Below, in pieces: positions 13,119 to 13,986 of a stretch of DNA of 13,986 nucleotides; position 1 is the first letter of the stretch; each line of letters starts with the position of its first letter. Under the pieces are notes generated by a model, which worked only from the letters and a program-made list of their open reading frames with translations, had not been told where the DNA came from and did no database searches. The DNA is from Myxococcales bacterium. Its GTDB lineage: Bacteria > Myxococcota_A > UBA9160 > SMWR01. The position numbers and the translations under genes were made by a program. The stretch covers positions 1 through 13,986 of the forward strand of contig JACZXC010000028.1 in NCBI GenBank assembly GCA_022571825.1, read 5' to 3'.

Positions 13119-13629
13119 GCGTTCTCCTCTGACACGGTTCGGGTCCGTCGATGGTAATCGTTGCGATTCAGTCTTCCCGCGCGTAGGTGACGCCCATGAA
13201 TACCCTCCCCGTTCGCAGTCGCCAAACCCAATTCTGAGGGTGAAGCGCAACCCGGTCAAGATGTTCGGGCGGAGCGGCGCACAGGCCATTTTGTTGCCAC
13301 AAACTGCCAGCAACTACGGAGATCGCGCTCACGGTATCCAGTGGATTCCGCGGCTGCAGCCAGATCGAGTCGATCCCCTTGAACCTCCCCGAGACGGCCA
13401 GCACCAGGCTCACCGTTCTTGCCGGCGACGGCAGCGCGACCCAGGGCACCGCTTTAGACGGCAGCTTCAGCGCGGAGACGGTGAGCAACAAGCTGGTGAC
13501 TGCTTGGATCTACCGCTGGAGCCGGAATCCACAAAATGTGGCACGGGGAATAGGAGCAAGACTGCTCGTGTGGGTCGATGCCCGCGCCTCCAGCCCGCGG
13601 GTGCGAATTTTTTGTAGGCTCTGGACATC

Positions 13630-13662
13630 CTAGGTACTGGGTGCTACGAGCGTGGTGCCTAG
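13630..13662. repeat. Inverted repeat (hairpin 1) upstream of His-rich gene
   Basis: CTAGGTAC (13630-13637) pairs with GTGCCTAG (13655-13662) across eight positions, one being T-G, with a 17-base loop. Confidence 0.4.
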
Positions 13663-13672
13663 CCCAGGAGGT

Positions 13673-13700
13673 CAGAGCGCTTCTGGACTGTTGCGCTCTG
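13673..13700. repeat. Inverted repeat (hairpin 2) upstream of His-rich gene
   Basis: CAGAGCGC (13673-13680) and GCGCTCTG (13693-13700) are perfect 8-base complements with a 12-base loop. It lies 10 bases after hairpin 1 and about 30 bases before the possible ATG at 13731. It could be a terminator, an operator or part of a 5' leader structure. Confidence 0.45.
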
Positions 13701-13745
13701 GCTGCTCATGTTTCGCCTCCCGTGGTCGAAATGATGCGACGTAGC

Positions 13746-13986
13746 ATGAGAATCGTACGAACCCTAGCTATTCCGCTGCTCATCTGGCCGCTGATCCTCT
13801 CGGCCGGCGGCAGCCCCCTGTGTGCTCCAGACCAGGCCCATGCCTCCAGCCACGACGCTGCTCACCGAACGGCGGCGAGCGCGCATACCGAGGGGGGGCA
13901 CCACGACAACAGTGCTCCGGCTTCGCACTCCGGGCACAGTGAGGACCATTTCGGACACGAGCACCCGGGAAGCCCGGAGTCCATAC
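13746..13986 (+). CDS. Secreted histidine-rich protein (3' end beyond window)
   Basis: An open frame runs from ATG 13746 (or in-frame ATG 13731/13734, adding MMRRS) to the window end without a stop, so at least 80 residues are encoded. The N-terminus is a signal peptide (MRIVRT, then LAIPLLIWPLILSAGGSPLC). The mature part is rich in His (11 within about 50 residues), Ser and Ala, with repeated HxxH-type spacing such as SHDAAH, GGHHD, SHSGHSEDHFGHEH. Histidine-rich periplasmic segments of this kind bind transition metals and often sit near metal efflux genes, but no family can be named from this half. A ribosome site is not evident. Two hairpins lie upstream. Confidence 0.5.
   Translation, partial: MRIVRTLAIPLLIWPLILSAGGSPLCAPDQAHASSHDAAHRTAASAHTEGGHHDNSAPASHSGHSEDHFGHEHPGSPESI

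Larger units (their letters stand above)
13119..13730. other. Region without intact gene; coding-like remnant and two hairpins
   Basis: One plus-strand frame at about 13310-13520 reads TEIALTVSSGFRGCSQIESI, then LNLPETASTRLTVLAGDGSA, then VSNKLVTAWIYRW, with G/C-biased third positions. It looks like part of a secreted beta-rich protein but has no credible start, and continues without sense to 13633. Two stem-loops (13630-13662 and 13673-13700) follow. I cannot assign a function. Confidence 0.4.

Noticed and set aside
1..13986. CRISPR array, rRNA, intact insertion sequence, toxin-antitoxin pair, defence system
   Set aside because: No regularly spaced repeats, no rRNA sequence, no transposase and no toxin partner next to the RHH gene were found. 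The double-RHH protein alone is not evidence of a toxin-antitoxin module.

Overview
The window is G+C-rich, and coding frames show strong G/C bias at third codon positions. It holds about 16 supportable protein genes on both strands, two tRNA genes and several gene remnants. A PEP-CTERM sorting signal on a secreted cyclophilin points to a Gram-negative host with an exosortase system. Together with a bacterial P450, a FIST protein, a DUF2855 protein and a PNPOx-like lipoprotein, this suggests an environmental proteobacterial or 'deltaproteobacterial' lineage (Myxococcota/Binatota-like). That placement is inference; no phylogenetic marker is present. There is no rRNA, CRISPR array or intact insertion sequence.

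Layout. 1-436: no convincing gene. 437-1090 (+): a CDF-type cation transporter with an altered metal site. 1126-2487 (-): a FIST sensory protein preceded by a 58-residue ORF ending 6 bases before its TTG start, with a plausible sigma70 promoter upstream. 2782-3622 (+): two diverged tandem paralogues of an unknown small family; a 27-residue single-pass membrane microprotein overlaps the end of the first by ATGA. 3710-5032 (+): a CBS-pair protein, an Smr-domain protein and a small conserved protein, each probably its own unit.

5062-5958 looks like an old integration site. It has a tandem ribbon-helix-helix gene (-), a frameshifted C-terminal piece of a tyrosine recombinase (+) pointing at the 3' end of tRNA-Arg(TCT) (-), then tRNA-His(GTG) (+) with its own promoter and terminator. 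6153-6513 (-) is a frameshifted small membrane protein.

6571-7521 (-) encodes an alpha/beta hydrolase, divergent from a PNPOx-like lipoprotein (7653-8093, +). Next is the PEP-CTERM cyclophilin (8402-9175, +), whose 3' end overlaps a convergent helical unknown gene (9140-9646, -). A P450 (9836-11101, +) is followed by a VOC (glyoxalase-like) fragment lacking its N-terminal part. On the minus strand lie a DUF1232-like plus J-domain membrane protein and a DUF2855 protein. 13119-13730 has no intact gene but contains a coding-like remnant and two hairpins. A secreted His-rich protein starts near 13731-13746 and runs off the end.

I see no single multi-gene pathway here. The most unusual items are the cyclophilin with an exosortase signal, the tandem paralogue/microprotein cluster, the single-chain double ribbon-helix-helix protein beside a decayed integrase at a tRNA, and the DUF1232/J-domain fusion.
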